A stretch of 64,000 bases of DNA from Streptomyces tagetis (GTDB taxonomy: Bacteria > Actinomycetota > Actinomycetes > Streptomycetales > Streptomycetaceae): NCBI RefSeq assembly GCF_018069565.1, contig NZ_JAGPNL010000003.1, positions 434,001 to 498,000 of the forward strand, given 5' to 3'. The notes beneath the pieces were generated by a model. The model was not told where the DNA came from and searched no databases. It saw nothing but the letters and a program-made list of their open reading frames with translations. Made by a program: the position numbers and the translations under genes. How positions within the stretch are numbered: the stretch's first letter is position 1; each line of letters starts with the position of its first letter. Shown here one piece after another: positions 57,108-64,000 of this stretch.

Positions 57108-57820
57108 CCAGCCAGGGCGCCGACGAGCACCGTATCCGCAGCCTTCTCATCGGCATGGGCGTCGGTCCCACAGCCGCTACAGCCTCGGCCCCGGAGCCCG
57201 CCGCCCCCGCCCCGGCCATGCCCGCGGGGGCGCCCCCCGACGCCTGGTGGAACGAGCTGTACGCCGACAAGGAGCCGGCCGCCCCCGCGCCTGAGCGGCG
57301 TCCGACGCCACGGCTCCCGGACTGGTGGGCAGCCAAGCCCGAGCGCCTCCCCGGGCCGCCCCCGGAACTGCCAGCCGAGACAGCGCCCACACCAGCCGTC
57401 ACGGAGACCGACACGCCTCTGACCGGCACTTCACCGGCCGTCACGCCGCCGCCCGCCGCCGACGACACGCCCCCGGCACACTCGGCGGCACACCCCCCGG
57501 CACGGCGGCACACCCCACCCCAGTCCCTCCTCGACGCCTGGGCCGCCATCCGCCCCCGCAGCCGCTGGCTCATCCACCACGCCACCGCCGCGACCGCCGG
57601 ATGGCCCCTCGGCCTCGTCGACTGGGGCACCAACACCGCCGCCTGGTACGCCGCCGGCCACTGGACCACCCCCTCCGCCTGGGTCCTCTACGGCCTCGGC
57701 CTCTGCGCCATCTCCCTCTACCGGCGCGCCCGCACCTGGCCTTGGCCACTCGCCTGGGCCGCCACCATCCCCATCTCGTCTGTCTCCGTCGGCCTGCTGC
57801 TCTACGGCACCGGCGCCTGA
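57104..57820 (+). CDS. Membrane protein with long Pro/Ala-rich N-terminus
   Basis: A 238-residue protein: a disordered, acidic Pro/Thr/Ala region to about residue 140, then two or three helices (about 160-235, WVLYGLGLCAISLYRRARTW, then ATIPISSVSVGLLLYGTG). It follows the spd-like gene and looks like integrative-element accessory proteins. Function unknown. Confidence 0.7.
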   Translation: MTSQGADEHRIRSLLIGMGVGPTAATASAPEPAAPAPAMPAGAPPDAWWNELYADKEPAAPAPERRPTPRLPDWWAAKPERLPGPPPELPAETAPTPAVTETDTPLTGTSPAVTPPPAADDTPPAHSAAHPPARRHTPPQSLLDAWAAIRPRSRWLIHHATAATAGWPLGLVDWGTNTAAWYAAGHWTTPSAWVLYGLGLCAISLYRRARTWPWPLAWAATIPISSVSVGLLLYGTGA

Positions 57821-57836
57821 GCCCCGAAGGACTCTC

Positions 57837-58241
57837 GTGGACTCCCTGTTCGGCAACCTCGGCATCGTCGGCCTCGCCGTCGCCCTGACCGTGCTGCTCC
57901 TCTTCGGCATCAAAGGCGGCGGCAAGGTCAAACCGTTGGGCTGGTGGCCCTGCCTCATCCTCGGCATGCTCGCCGGATCGGCCTACGCCGCGGCCGGCGG
58001 CATCTTCAAGCTCGTGCCCGACCTCGTCGGCTCCCTGCTGGACATGACGCAGAGCATCGTGCCGGGCGTCACGATGCCCGCTGTCGCCCTGGTCCTCGCC
58101 ATCGTGATCTTCTTCAAGAAGCTGTCGACGAAGCAGGTCGCCCTCCTCGGGATCGTGTTCTGGTACGCGGCGTCCGGCGCGGGCGGCCTGTGGGGCACCG
58201 TGTCCAAGGCGATCGCCAACCTCGGCCAGCAGGTCGCCTGA
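57837..58241 (+). CDS. Small multi-pass membrane protein
   Basis: A 134-residue protein with four helices (about 5-24, 36-54, 76-92, 100-118). Starts GTG after AAGGACTC; TGATG coupling to the next gene. Similar small membrane proteins occur in spd operons; a holin cannot be excluded, although the position before the terminase is unusual for one. Confidence 0.7.
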   Translation: MDSLFGNLGIVGLAVALTVLLLFGIKGGGKVKPLGWWPCLILGMLAGSAYAAAGGIFKLVPDLVGSLLDMTQSIVPGVTMPAVALVLAIVIFFKKLSTKQVALLGIVFWYAASGAGGLWGTVSKAIANLGQQVA

Positions 58242-58888
58242 TGATCACCCGAACTGCGGACAAGGTCCGCGCCCTGCTCACGCTGCTGGGGCCGCTCGGC
58301 GCCGGCTCGCAGGCGCTGCTGCTGCGGTTGATCGGCCGGTTCGGCTGGCAGGGCGTACTCACCGCTGGCGTGGTCGCCGTGTACGCGGTGGCCCGGTACC
58401 GGCCGGCGATCGCCTGGCTCCTCACCGCATGGTGCGTCGCCGCGTGGATGCACACCCCACGCGAGGAGGACGAGGAAGAGCCCGAGGCTCCTGCCGAGAA
58501 GGCAGGGGAGGAGCCCTTCGCCGAGGCCCCCGCGGATGCGCTCCCGGGGCTGCTCTGGGCCCTCATCGGGGAGGCCCCCGGAGTCCACATCAAGACCCTC
58601 GCCGCCCACCTCACCGCAGCGGCCCCTGATACCCCCATCGACCGGCCTGCCGTGAGGGCCGCCCTCACCTCCCGCGGCATCCCCCTCCGGGGGTCCGTTC
58701 GGGACGCCTCCGGAAAGGTCAACGAGGGAGTCCACCGAGACGACCTGGAGTGCTGGGAACAGGCCCTCTCCGGCCCCTCTCTCGACCCCCACCCTGGGGC
58801 CCGTGGCAACCCCGTAGCTACGCCCCTGACCAGCGATGTAGCAGACGCCGCTACAGCCGTAGCTACGCCTCCTACCGCCGCCGACTGA
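58241..58888 (+). CDS. Membrane protein with C-terminal winged-helix-like domain
   Basis: A 215-residue protein with two helices near residues 30-70, an acidic linker (EEDEEEPEAPAEK) and a C-terminal region LWALIGEAPGVHIKTLAAHL, then DRPAVRAALTSRGIPLRGSV. That is a winged-helix pattern seen in spd-linked proteins of integrative elements. TGATG overlap upstream. Confidence 0.72.
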   Translation: MITRTADKVRALLTLLGPLGAGSQALLLRLIGRFGWQGVLTAGVVAVYAVARYRPAIAWLLTAWCVAAWMHTPREEDEEEPEAPAEKAGEEPFAEAPADALPGLLWALIGEAPGVHIKTLAAHLTAAAPDTPIDRPAVRAALTSRGIPLRGSVRDASGKVNEGVHRDDLECWEQALSGPSLDPHPGARGNPVATPLTSDVADAATAVATPPTAAD

Positions 58889-58911
58889 CTCCGCCTGGAA
58901 GGACCCCCGTC

Positions 58912-59151
58912 ATGCCCTACGAGTACTGGTGCCGCCAGTGCGAAGCCGTCTCTCCGGAGCAGCGCGACCGTCGCGCGGACGCCGAGGACGAGGTCATCGA
59001 GCACCGGCGTGCCGCACACGGGGGGCTGGCGCCGGCGGCCGGTGACGGGGTGCGGCGGGTGCACGACGAGACGCGGCACGGCTGCTCGGGCTCGCTGCTG
59101 TTCATCGCGTTTCTGGTCTTCGCGGTCCTGGCGAACTGCTGGGGCCGCTGA
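58912..59151 (+). CDS. Small Cys-containing protein with C-terminal membrane helix
   Basis: A 79-residue protein with MPYEYWCRQCEAVSPEQRDR, a zinc-knuckle-like start with later His residues (EHRRAAHGG), and a hydrophobic C-terminus (GSLLFIAFLVFAVLANCWG). I recall similar MPYEY proteins in actinomycete integrative elements. GGAAGGACC precedes the ATG. Confidence 0.72.
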   Translation: MPYEYWCRQCEAVSPEQRDRRADAEDEVIEHRRAAHGGLAPAAGDGVRRVHDETRHGCSGSLLFIAFLVFAVLANCWGR

Positions 59152-59201
59152 GCCTCAAACCTCCGGAGAAGCCCGCTCGGGACCACGGAAAGGACATCCA
59201 C

Positions 59202-59378
59202 ATGGACCACGACATGAGCACCGAGGACCTGTTCACCGGCGACGAACTGGCCGCGATGGACCGCGACGACGAGCTGCGCATGGACGCCGCCGACGAGGCC
59301 CGCTACGCCACCGAGGACGACACGCAGCCGGGCGACGACGCGCCCTTCGAGGGCCTCGCGGACGGCGAAGAGCGCTGA
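59202..59378 (+). CDS. Very acidic small protein
   Basis: A 58-residue protein with about one third Asp/Glu and no hydrophobic core (STEDLFTGDELAAMDRDDEL). Such strongly acidic phage proteins can mimic DNA, for example as anti-restriction proteins, but that is only a suggestion. GGAAAGGAC precedes the ATG. Confidence 0.65.
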   Translation: MDHDMSTEDLFTGDELAAMDRDDELRMDAADEARYATEDDTQPGDDAPFEGLADGEER

Positions 59379-59388
59379 CCCGCTGACC

Positions 59389-59429
59389 CCGGGGCGGCCG
59401 GCTTGCTGGCAGGCGGACGGCCGCCCCGG
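59389..59429 (+). terminator. Hairpin CCGGGGCGGCC / GGCCGCCCCGG
   Basis: An 11-bp stem, 10 nt after the acidic gene. Confidence 0.7.
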
Positions 59430-59463
59430 TCCCCATCCCGCAACACGAGACAGGAGCATCATC

Positions 59464-59628
59464 ATGGGCCTCTTCGGCCGGAAGACCGAGACCGACAAGC
59501 TGAACGCCGTCGTCGACCGGCTGCCCCGCCGGGCCGCCGACTGGACCCCGGAGCAGCGCGCCGCATTCACCGCCCAGTCCGACCGGGCCATGCGTGAGCA
59601 GAATGAGCACAACCGGCGGCGGCCGTAG
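59464..59628 (+). CDS. Small basic phage protein
   Basis: A 54-residue protein (MGLFGRKTETDKLNAVVDRL, then ending NRRRP), preceded by GACAGGAGC. Last gene of the rightward early operon before a strong terminator. Confidence 0.65.
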   Translation: MGLFGRKTETDKLNAVVDRLPRRAADWTPEQRAAFTAQSDRAMREQNEHNRRRP

Positions 59629-59648
59629 CGCGGTGCCACACTGATTCC

Positions 59649-59683
59649 GGGTCCCGCCGCGTACCCCCGTCGCGGCGGGACCC
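59649..59683 (+). terminator. 13-bp hairpin ending the early operon
   Basis: GGGTCCCGCCGCG pairs with CGCGGCGGGACCC. It is followed by AT-richer non-coding DNA. Confidence 0.82.
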
Positions 59684-59954
59684 ACTGCGAATGGACACCT
59701 GTCGATAGCTACCGGAATCCACTACCGAGAGTGATCATCTGGGGTGGGCCGGACGGCCGTACCAACCGTCCCCACTGGGGTGAAATCACCAAACGTGACC
59801 GAGTTGGCACCCTTAATCAGCTCCAAACCGGGTATTGTTCTTAGTGCTGGAGCCCCTTGGTGGGCTGCCGGGATCAGGTCGGAACCAGGCAACTGGATCC
59901 CTCCACCCTAGAGGTGGTTGTGGCCCCCGGAGCCCTCCGAGGGGCTTCGCTTCG
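59684..59954. other. Non-coding region with nested inverted repeats
   Basis: No gene is supported in these 271 bases. They are AT-richer than the rest of the phage up to about 59845. Then comes a run of complementary segments: AGCCC/GGGCT (59851-59855, 59862-59866), GGGATC/GATCCC (59870-59875, 59896-59901), CCACC/GGTGG (59903-59907, 59913-59917), and AGCCCT/AGGGGCT (59931-59946). The last one is a likely terminator for the leftward DUF3800 gene. Confidence 0.55.
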
Positions 59955-60770
59955 TTACTGCACGCTCCACTTTGACCACCAGCAGCGCTGCGTGATGAAC
60001 GCGGGAGACCCCATCACCTTCACGCCGTATCCGAGCAGAGCGCCGCGCGGAGACCGATAGAGCTGGTGCTTGCACAGCAACAGGTTCTCAGCACACCGCC
60101 CGTCGGAAGCATCACCGGTGAGCGCGACGTTGAGCAGGCCGGCATGGATGTCCGCCAGCTGCACGCCATCCCAGTCAGTGCCGGTCCAGGTGACCGGCCA
60201 CCGGATGTACGCCCAAGGGACCGTCCACGGCGTGTAGACAGCGCCGCTCCGGACGTAGTTCAGGTACTTGAGCGTGTCCTTGTGGTCCATGTTCTTGACC
60301 GCGCCAAGGCGCACGATTGCGAGGCGGGCACCACCCGGCCACCCGTAGGCGGCGTACGCGACACGCTCCAGCAGAAGGCGAGTCGTGTAGTTGTAAAAGC
60401 GATCTTTGTCGGCCATGCCGGGGTAGTTCCGCACAGCCACTTTCGGGACGACGACGTGCACCACTTTCGCCGACGGCATCGCCGCGAGAGTGACCGCCGC
60501 CCGTTGGCGACGGTGCTCGTGCTTTTTCCGAAAGTGCTCTTTCCAGTGAAGAGGTCTCGTCGTGTCTGGGTTGCTCACGTGGATCATCGCGCGCAGTCCA
60601 CCTGCGGCGACCTTCACGGTCCAGTCGTCCTCGGCGGGGACGAGCAGTGCCGTCATCGCGAAGAACGGCGAGCTGGCGTTGCTGACGCCGCGGTCGCCCG
60701 TCTCATCGACGTAAACGCTGAGCTTTGGCAGGGCACCGAGCTCAGCCTGGGTGAGCGGCGCGGGAGTCAT
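59955..60770 (-). CDS. DUF3800 family protein
   Basis: A 271-residue protein. The DUF3800 signature is at the N-terminus (LSVYVDETGDRGVSN, about residues 16-32); a later acidic set, LADIHAGLLN, is near 212-221. The family has an RNase H-like fold with conserved Asp/Glu and is frequent in prophages and near defence genes; activity is not established. The ATG at 60770 is used. The frame continues upstream but reads into low-complexity sequence. It is the only long leftward gene in the right half of the prophage and carries its own terminator, so it is a cargo (moron-like) gene. Confidence 0.82.
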   Translation of the reverse strand: MTPAPLTQAELGALPKLSVYVDETGDRGVSNASSPFFAMTALLVPAEDDWTVKVAAGGLRAMIHVSNPDTTRPLHWKEHFRKKHEHRRQRAAVTLAAMPSAKVVHVVVPKVAVRNYPGMADKDRFYNYTTRLLLERVAYAAYGWPGGARLAIVRLGAVKNMDHKDTLKYLNYVRSGAVYTPWTVPWAYIRWPVTWTGTDWDGVQLADIHAGLLNVALTGDASDGRCAENLLLCKHQLYRSPRGALLGYGVKVMGSPAFITQRCWWSKWSVQ

Positions 60771-61146
60771 CGTCCGGATCCGCTGCTGCGGGCGCGGGGA
60801 TGCGCGCTGCGGGTGGTTTGCGCCACGGGAGGCTCGTTCTCCTCTGGTTCTGTACCCCCGGCGGCCTGGACCCCGCCGGGGGTGTTCTGTACTTGTCGGC
60901 CGTCCGCGAGCCCCCTGGTCCACACGTCCGGTAACACAACGTTACACCTGATGACCGGAGTGCTCGCTCGCCCTTTTGGAACCGGTGTGAAAGCGGCCAA
61001 ACGGGTGAGGCTGTTCCGCTTAGTTGGCCTTTCTCCGACTGCGGTCCCACCCCTATCCACAGCCCGCCGCAGGGCCGGGACCCGTCCCCTCCGCCCGGAG
61101 TAGCGCAGCGTGCGCCCACCCACGCCCCGGGGTGAATCTGGACAGC
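60771..61146. promoter_or_regulatory. Divergent control region between DUF3800 and the gene at 61147
   Basis: No gene is supported in 376 bases. An inverted pair GGTAAC / GTTAC (60930-60935, 60941-60945) shares its word with the iterons. The stretch is less GC-rich around 60920-61030 and should contain promoters in both directions. Confidence 0.45.
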
Positions 61147-61365
61147 ATGAGCCCGGCGCCCGTGATCGTGTATCCGCCCGACGAGTCCGGTGGCCGGCGT
61201 GTCCGGGTGGACGTGACGATCCTGGGCCTAGCGCACGGTGTGCGGGACGTCGCCGCGTTCCTCCAACAGGCGGGGCTTCAAGGGTTCGACGAGATGGACG
61301 TGGTCCGCACCGACCTGATCGAGTGGCGAGGGGGCGGGCCCGACGTCTGGACCGCCCCCAACTGA
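61147..61365 (+). CDS. Small phage protein
   Basis: A 72-residue protein (MSPAPVIVYPPDESGGRRVR, later FLQQAGLQGFDEMDVV). No ribosome site precedes the ATG; GAATCT 9 nt upstream suggests a leaderless mRNA. A truncated copy is at 52845-52946. Function unknown; its compact alpha/beta pattern is like small regulators. Confidence 0.72.
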   Translation: MSPAPVIVYPPDESGGRRVRVDVTILGLAHGVRDVAAFLQQAGLQGFDEMDVVRTDLIEWRGGGPDVWTAPN

Positions 61366-61707
61366 TCACCTGATGCCGCGCTGGTGCGCCTCCCGACGAA
61401 TCCATGCGGCCTTCGCCGCCGCCCGACCTGCCAGCTCGCGCTGCTCCGGCGTGAGGTGTTGGGGCATCGGGCGAGGTGCGCCGCCCGGCTCTAGAAGCAG
61501 GTCGGCCTTCCGAGTAAGCGGGTAGATGTCGGCGGCGGCGTAACTGTCGTCCCACGAGATGCGGTGCCCGGTGGGCGGGCACACGCGGTCGGCGTAGGCG
61601 ACAGCAAGAAGGTGGTGCGCGGGCTCGCCACCGAGTTCGACCTCATGCGGGTCGGGCAGATGACGACTGATCCACTTGGCAGCGTTGACGTGGCGGGGGT
61701 GGTGCAT
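61366..61707 (-). CDS. Phage protein of unknown function
   Basis: A 113-residue protein convergent with the previous gene, with stops directly abutting (61365/61366). N-terminal His-rich (MHHPRHVNAAKWISRHLPDP), C-terminal basic helix (ELAGRAAAKAAWIRREAHQR). Good codon bias. Function unknown. Confidence 0.62.
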   Translation of the reverse strand: MHHPRHVNAAKWISRHLPDPHEVELGGEPAHHLLAVAYADRVCPPTGHRISWDDSYAAADIYPLTRKADLLLEPGGAPRPMPQHLTPEQRELAGRAAAKAAWIRREAHQRGIR

Positions 61708-61967
61708 AAGCCCTCCCGGACTCGCTCCTGGACTGATTCAGGCCCCGCGCCTGGGCACCATTGTGCCGCACGCCGCTGACAGCCGCCCCAGCTCCAGGGC
61801 AAGCCGCGATCACCCCGCCATCACCCCAGACGCGTCCGCGGCCGGTGGAGTACGCCATCGGCCGCTCGACCTCACGCGAACGTCACAGAACCACCACAAT
61901 GGTTCACGCCATCCCCACAACCGCCATGATGCTCGTCTGCCCAACCCACCGCGTTCCAGGGGGAACC

Positions 61968-62363
61968 ATGCGCATCCGCTACGCCGCTGCCACCGCCCTC
62001 GCCGCCTTCGCCCTCGCCGCCTGCACCAGCAGCGATCCGGCGCCCGACGCCAAGCCCTCGGCCAGCCCGAGCACCGACCTGGGCGCCGCAGAGAAGGGCG
62101 CCGGCATCCCGCCCGTCCCGACCGGCGCCGACCGCGCCGAGCTCCTCCGGGCCCTCGCCGCAGCCAACTCGGACATCGTGAAGTACGAGGACAAGGCCAT
62201 CGACGCGGCCCGCAACCAGTGCAGCGCCGTCAACGGCGAGGGCGTGAAGCGCGTCGACTGGCTGGCCAGCCAGCGCTTCACCTACAAGGACGTCACGACG
62301 ACCGAGGCACAGGGCGCACAGATCAACCAGGCCCTCCGGGACATCGGCTTCTGCCAGACGTGA
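61968..62363 (+). CDS. Phage-encoded lipoprotein
   Basis: A 131-residue lipoprotein: signal with lipobox LAAC (residues 16-19), a Ser/Pro/Asp linker and a folded domain of about 90 residues with two Cys (ARNQCSAV and IGFCQT at the end) that probably form a disulphide, as in DUF732-like lipoproteins. AGGGGGAACC precedes the ATG. Prophage lipoproteins often alter the host surface or block superinfection; that role is inferred. Confidence 0.82.
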   Translation: MRIRYAAATALAAFALAACTSSDPAPDAKPSASPSTDLGAAEKGAGIPPVPTGADRAELLRALAAANSDIVKYEDKAIDAARNQCSAVNGEGVKRVDWLASQRFTYKDVTTTEAQGAQINQALRDIGFCQT

Positions 62364-62457
62364 CCTGCTTGCGTTCCGGGACGGCATGATCCATCCTGGG
62401 GCCAAGTCCGGCGTGCCCGGACACCACAGACGCATACCGCGCCCCTCGGCGCACAGG

Positions 62458-62480
62458 AGGCCCGCCACCGTGCGGGCCTT
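62458..62480 (+). terminator. Hairpin AGGCCCGC / GCGGGCCTT
   Basis: A 7-8-bp stem followed by TT, between the lipoprotein gene and the terminase genes. Confidence 0.6.
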
Positions 62481-62506
62481 CGTCATGTCCCGGGGGGTGA
62501 GCCGTC

Positions 62507-63037
62507 ATGGCGAAGGCCCGTCCGGTCACCGACACAGAGCGCGCCCGCGTCCGCGACCTCCACGCCCAGGGCAAGGGCCGCAACGAGATCGCCGAGATCC
62601 TGGAGCGCTCCGGCCGCACCATCAGCAAGATCGCCGCCAGCTTCGACCCGCCTCTCTCCTTCGCCAGGGCCGCCGAGGTCCGCGTCGCCACCGAAGTCCG
62701 CCAAGCCGACCTCGCCGACCGCCGCGCCGCCCTCGCCCAGCGCCTCCAGGACGTCGCCGAGCGCGAACTGGAGAGGGTCAACGCCCCGCACAAGTACTTC
62801 GACTGGGGCGGCAAGGACCACAATTACGACGAGCGTTGGCAGGACGAGCCAACCCCGGCCGACAAGCGCGCGCTGCTCGGCGTCGTCGCCACCGCCATCG
62901 ACCGGTCGCTGAAGCTCTCCCCGCCGAAGGACGAGACCGGCACTGAGGAGGGCATCGCGCTGATCACCAACCTGATGTCCGGGCTGACCGCCGTCTACAA
63001 GGCACAGCAGGGCAAGGAGGCCGACGAGGGGGCGTGA
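62507..63037 (+). CDS. terS: Terminase small subunit
   Basis: A 176-residue protein with an N-terminal homeodomain-like HTH (residues 8-45: TERARVRDLHAQGKGRNEIA, then EILERSGRTISKIAASF), a coiled-coil centre (RRAALAQRLQDVAERELERV) and a helical C-terminus. It recognises the packaging site and delivers DNA to the large subunit. Its stop overlaps the terL start (TGATG), and the pair marks the start of the late genes. Confidence 0.85.
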   Translation: MAKARPVTDTERARVRDLHAQGKGRNEIAEILERSGRTISKIAASFDPPLSFARAAEVRVATEVRQADLADRRAALAQRLQDVAERELERVNAPHKYFDWGGKDHNYDERWQDEPTPADKRALLGVVATAIDRSLKLSPPKDETGTEEGIALITNLMSGLTAVYKAQQGKEADEGA

Positions 63038-64000
63038 TGCTCCAGAACGTCGACCTGCCCCTCTCCCGGAAGCAGATCGCAAGCATCGTCGAAGCGACAG
63101 CTCGCATCAACATCTGGCACGGAGCGATCCGATCCGGCAAGACCATCGCCTCCTTGATCGCGCTGCTCGCCGCGATCGCCACCGCACCCCGGGCCGGCCT
63201 CATCCTCATCACTGGCCGCACCCTCGACACCATCGGCCGCAACATCATGGAGCCGCTCGTCGACCCCGGCCTGTTCGGGGCGCTGGCAAAGCTGATCGTC
63301 TGGACGCCCGGAGCGAAGACCGCGGTCATCCTGGGGCGGACCGTGCACCTGATCGGCGCGAACGACCGCCGCTCTGAGGGAAAGATCCGCGGCGCGACCG
63401 TCTCCCTCGTCTACTGCGACGAAGTCAGCCTGTTGCCGAAGGACTTCTTCCGCCAGCTCCTCGGCCGCCTGTCAGTCAAGGGCGCCCGGCTCATGGGCAC
63501 CACCAACCCCGACAACCCCGGGCACTGGCTGAAGAAGGAGTACCTCGACCGCGAGGGCGAACTCGACCTCCGTTCCTGGCACTTCAACCTCGACGACAAC
63601 CCGTCGCTGGACGAGGACTATGTCGCCTCGCTGAAGAAGGAGTACGTCGGCCTCTGGTACCGGCGCTTCATCCTCGGCGCTTGGGTCCAGTCCGAGGGCG
63701 CCGTCTACGAGATGTTCGACCCGATCCGGCACATCGTGAAGGACCTGCCGCGGATCGATCGCTGGCTGGCCGACGGCATCGACTACGGAACCGTGAACCC
63801 CTTCGCGGACGTGCTTGTCGGCCTCGGCTCCGACCATCGGCTGTACGTGGTGAGCGAGTACCGGCACGACTCCCGTATGGCCCGCCGGCAGATGACCGAT
63901 GCGGAGTACTCGCGGGCGCGTCGGCAGTGGCTGGCGAAGGTCCGGCAACCCCATGCGGCGGTGGTCGGGGTACAGCCGGAGTGGACGGTTGTCGACCCGT
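63037..64000 (+). CDS. terL: Terminase large subunit (cut by window edge)
   Basis: The first 321 residues are present. The ATPase has Walker A GAIRSGKT (residues 29-36), Walker B SLVYCDEVSLL (about 124-134) and coupling motif GTTNPDNPG (about 152-160). The nuclease domain begins DGIDYGTVNPFADVLVGLG (about 246-264), an RNase H-like first acidic strand. The layout is that of PBSX/Terminase_3-type large subunits. It drives DNA into the procapsid. The gene runs off the right edge. Confidence 0.93.
   Translation, partial: MLQNVDLPLSRKQIASIVEATARINIWHGAIRSGKTIASLIALLAAIATAPRAGLILITGRTLDTIGRNIMEPLVDPGLFGALAKLIVWTPGAKTAVILGRTVHLIGANDRRSEGKIRGATVSLVYCDEVSLLPKDFFRQLLGRLSVKGARLMGTTNPDNPGHWLKKEYLDREGELDLRSWHFNLDDNPSLDEDYVASLKKEYVGLWYRRFILGAWVQSEGAVYEMFDPIRHIVKDLPRIDRWLADGIDYGTVNPFADVLVGLGSDHRLYVVSEYRHDSRMARRQMTDAEYSRARRQWLAKVRQPHAAVVGVQPEWTVVDP

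Larger units (their letters stand above)
32448..64000. mobile_element. Prophage integrated in tRNA-Ile, right end outside the window
   Basis: The boundary is attL at 32448-32494. Signature genes inside are a tyrosine integrase, HTH repressor, sigma factor, AAA ATPase, helicase, replication protein, SSB, small and large terminase. Almost all genes from 35.1 kb on read rightward and overlap by ATGA or GTGA. The order integrase, immunity, replication, small accessory genes, terminase is that of temperate siphoviruses of actinobacteria. A run of membrane genes at 55.6-59.6 kb is more like integrative-element accessory genes. Confidence 0.9.

Noticed and set aside
57837..58241. The four-helix protein as a holin
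   Set aside because: No endolysin gene is near, and the block precedes the terminase and resembles spd-type membrane genes. I leave it unnamed.

Overview
The window is high-GC actinobacterial DNA that I read as a Streptomyces chromosome a few tens of kb from oriC, carrying an integrated phage. Three things support this. The first 25 kb keeps the conserved gene order FHA, FHA, PP2C, RodA/FtsW, PBP, PknB, sortases, TrpG/PabA, DUF881, CrgA, rhomboid, cyclophilin. A ParB parS site and a cluster of DnaA boxes lie in intergenic DNA. The tRNA-Leu, tRNA-Ala and tRNA-Ile contexts are the ones usually found on the gyrA side of the origin.

Core region (1 to about 25.4 kb). On the left are a J-domain protein cut by the window edge, a DUF2252 protein with a Gly-Ala tail, a Tat-exported intradiol dioxygenase fused to a chitin/lignin-type binding module, and tRNA-Leu(CAG). 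The plus-strand cluster fhaA-fhaB-pstP-rodA-pbpA-pknB (4.4-12.6 kb) is a cell-wall synthesis and Ser/Thr phospho-signalling unit. It meets a tightly overlapping minus-strand operon (DUF881 side through a small membrane protein, trpG/pabA and two class E sortases) at a hairpin terminator. CrgA, rhomboid, cyclophilin, a DUF5324 protein, parS, isoprenyl transferase and tRNA-Ala(TGC) follow. Next come an HTH protein, a second kinase with a very long Pro-rich linker, a secreted membrane-anchored protein and the 42-residue DLW-39 protein.

Variable region (about 25.4-32.4 kb). This holds small secreted and membrane proteins, an XRE/DUF5753 regulator next to a frameshifted DUF6879 gene, a run of small zinc-type proteins cut by an IS remnant, an S1-domain protein, a SUKH/SMI1 protein, and a second IS remnant that keeps both terminal inverted repeats but has lost the transposase core.

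Prophage (32,448 to beyond 64,000). The 3' half of tRNA-Ile(GAT), with its terminator, marks attL next to a tyrosine integrase. The intact tRNA-Ile should lie past the right edge. The control region has a leftward HTH repressor, a rightward HTH/excisionase-like protein and repeated ATCTAC/GTAGAT operators. A phage-encoded sigma factor then heads a long, translationally coupled rightward operon. It encodes an AAA ATPase, a UvrD-like helicase, a WhiB protein, and a replication protein whose gene carries two exact 12-bp-spaced GGTAAC iteron arrays (a candidate internal origin). An SSB, a DnaQ-like exonuclease, a HIT protein, a HAD protein and many very small proteins follow. A reversed regulatory island (DUF6221 plus an HTH protein with a 27-bp palindrome) interrupts it. 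Membrane proteins resembling accessory genes of integrative elements come next, one apparently starting with ATA. A DUF3800 gene, a lipoprotein and the two terminase subunits begin the late genes at the right edge. No structural genes are visible because the window ends inside the large terminase.
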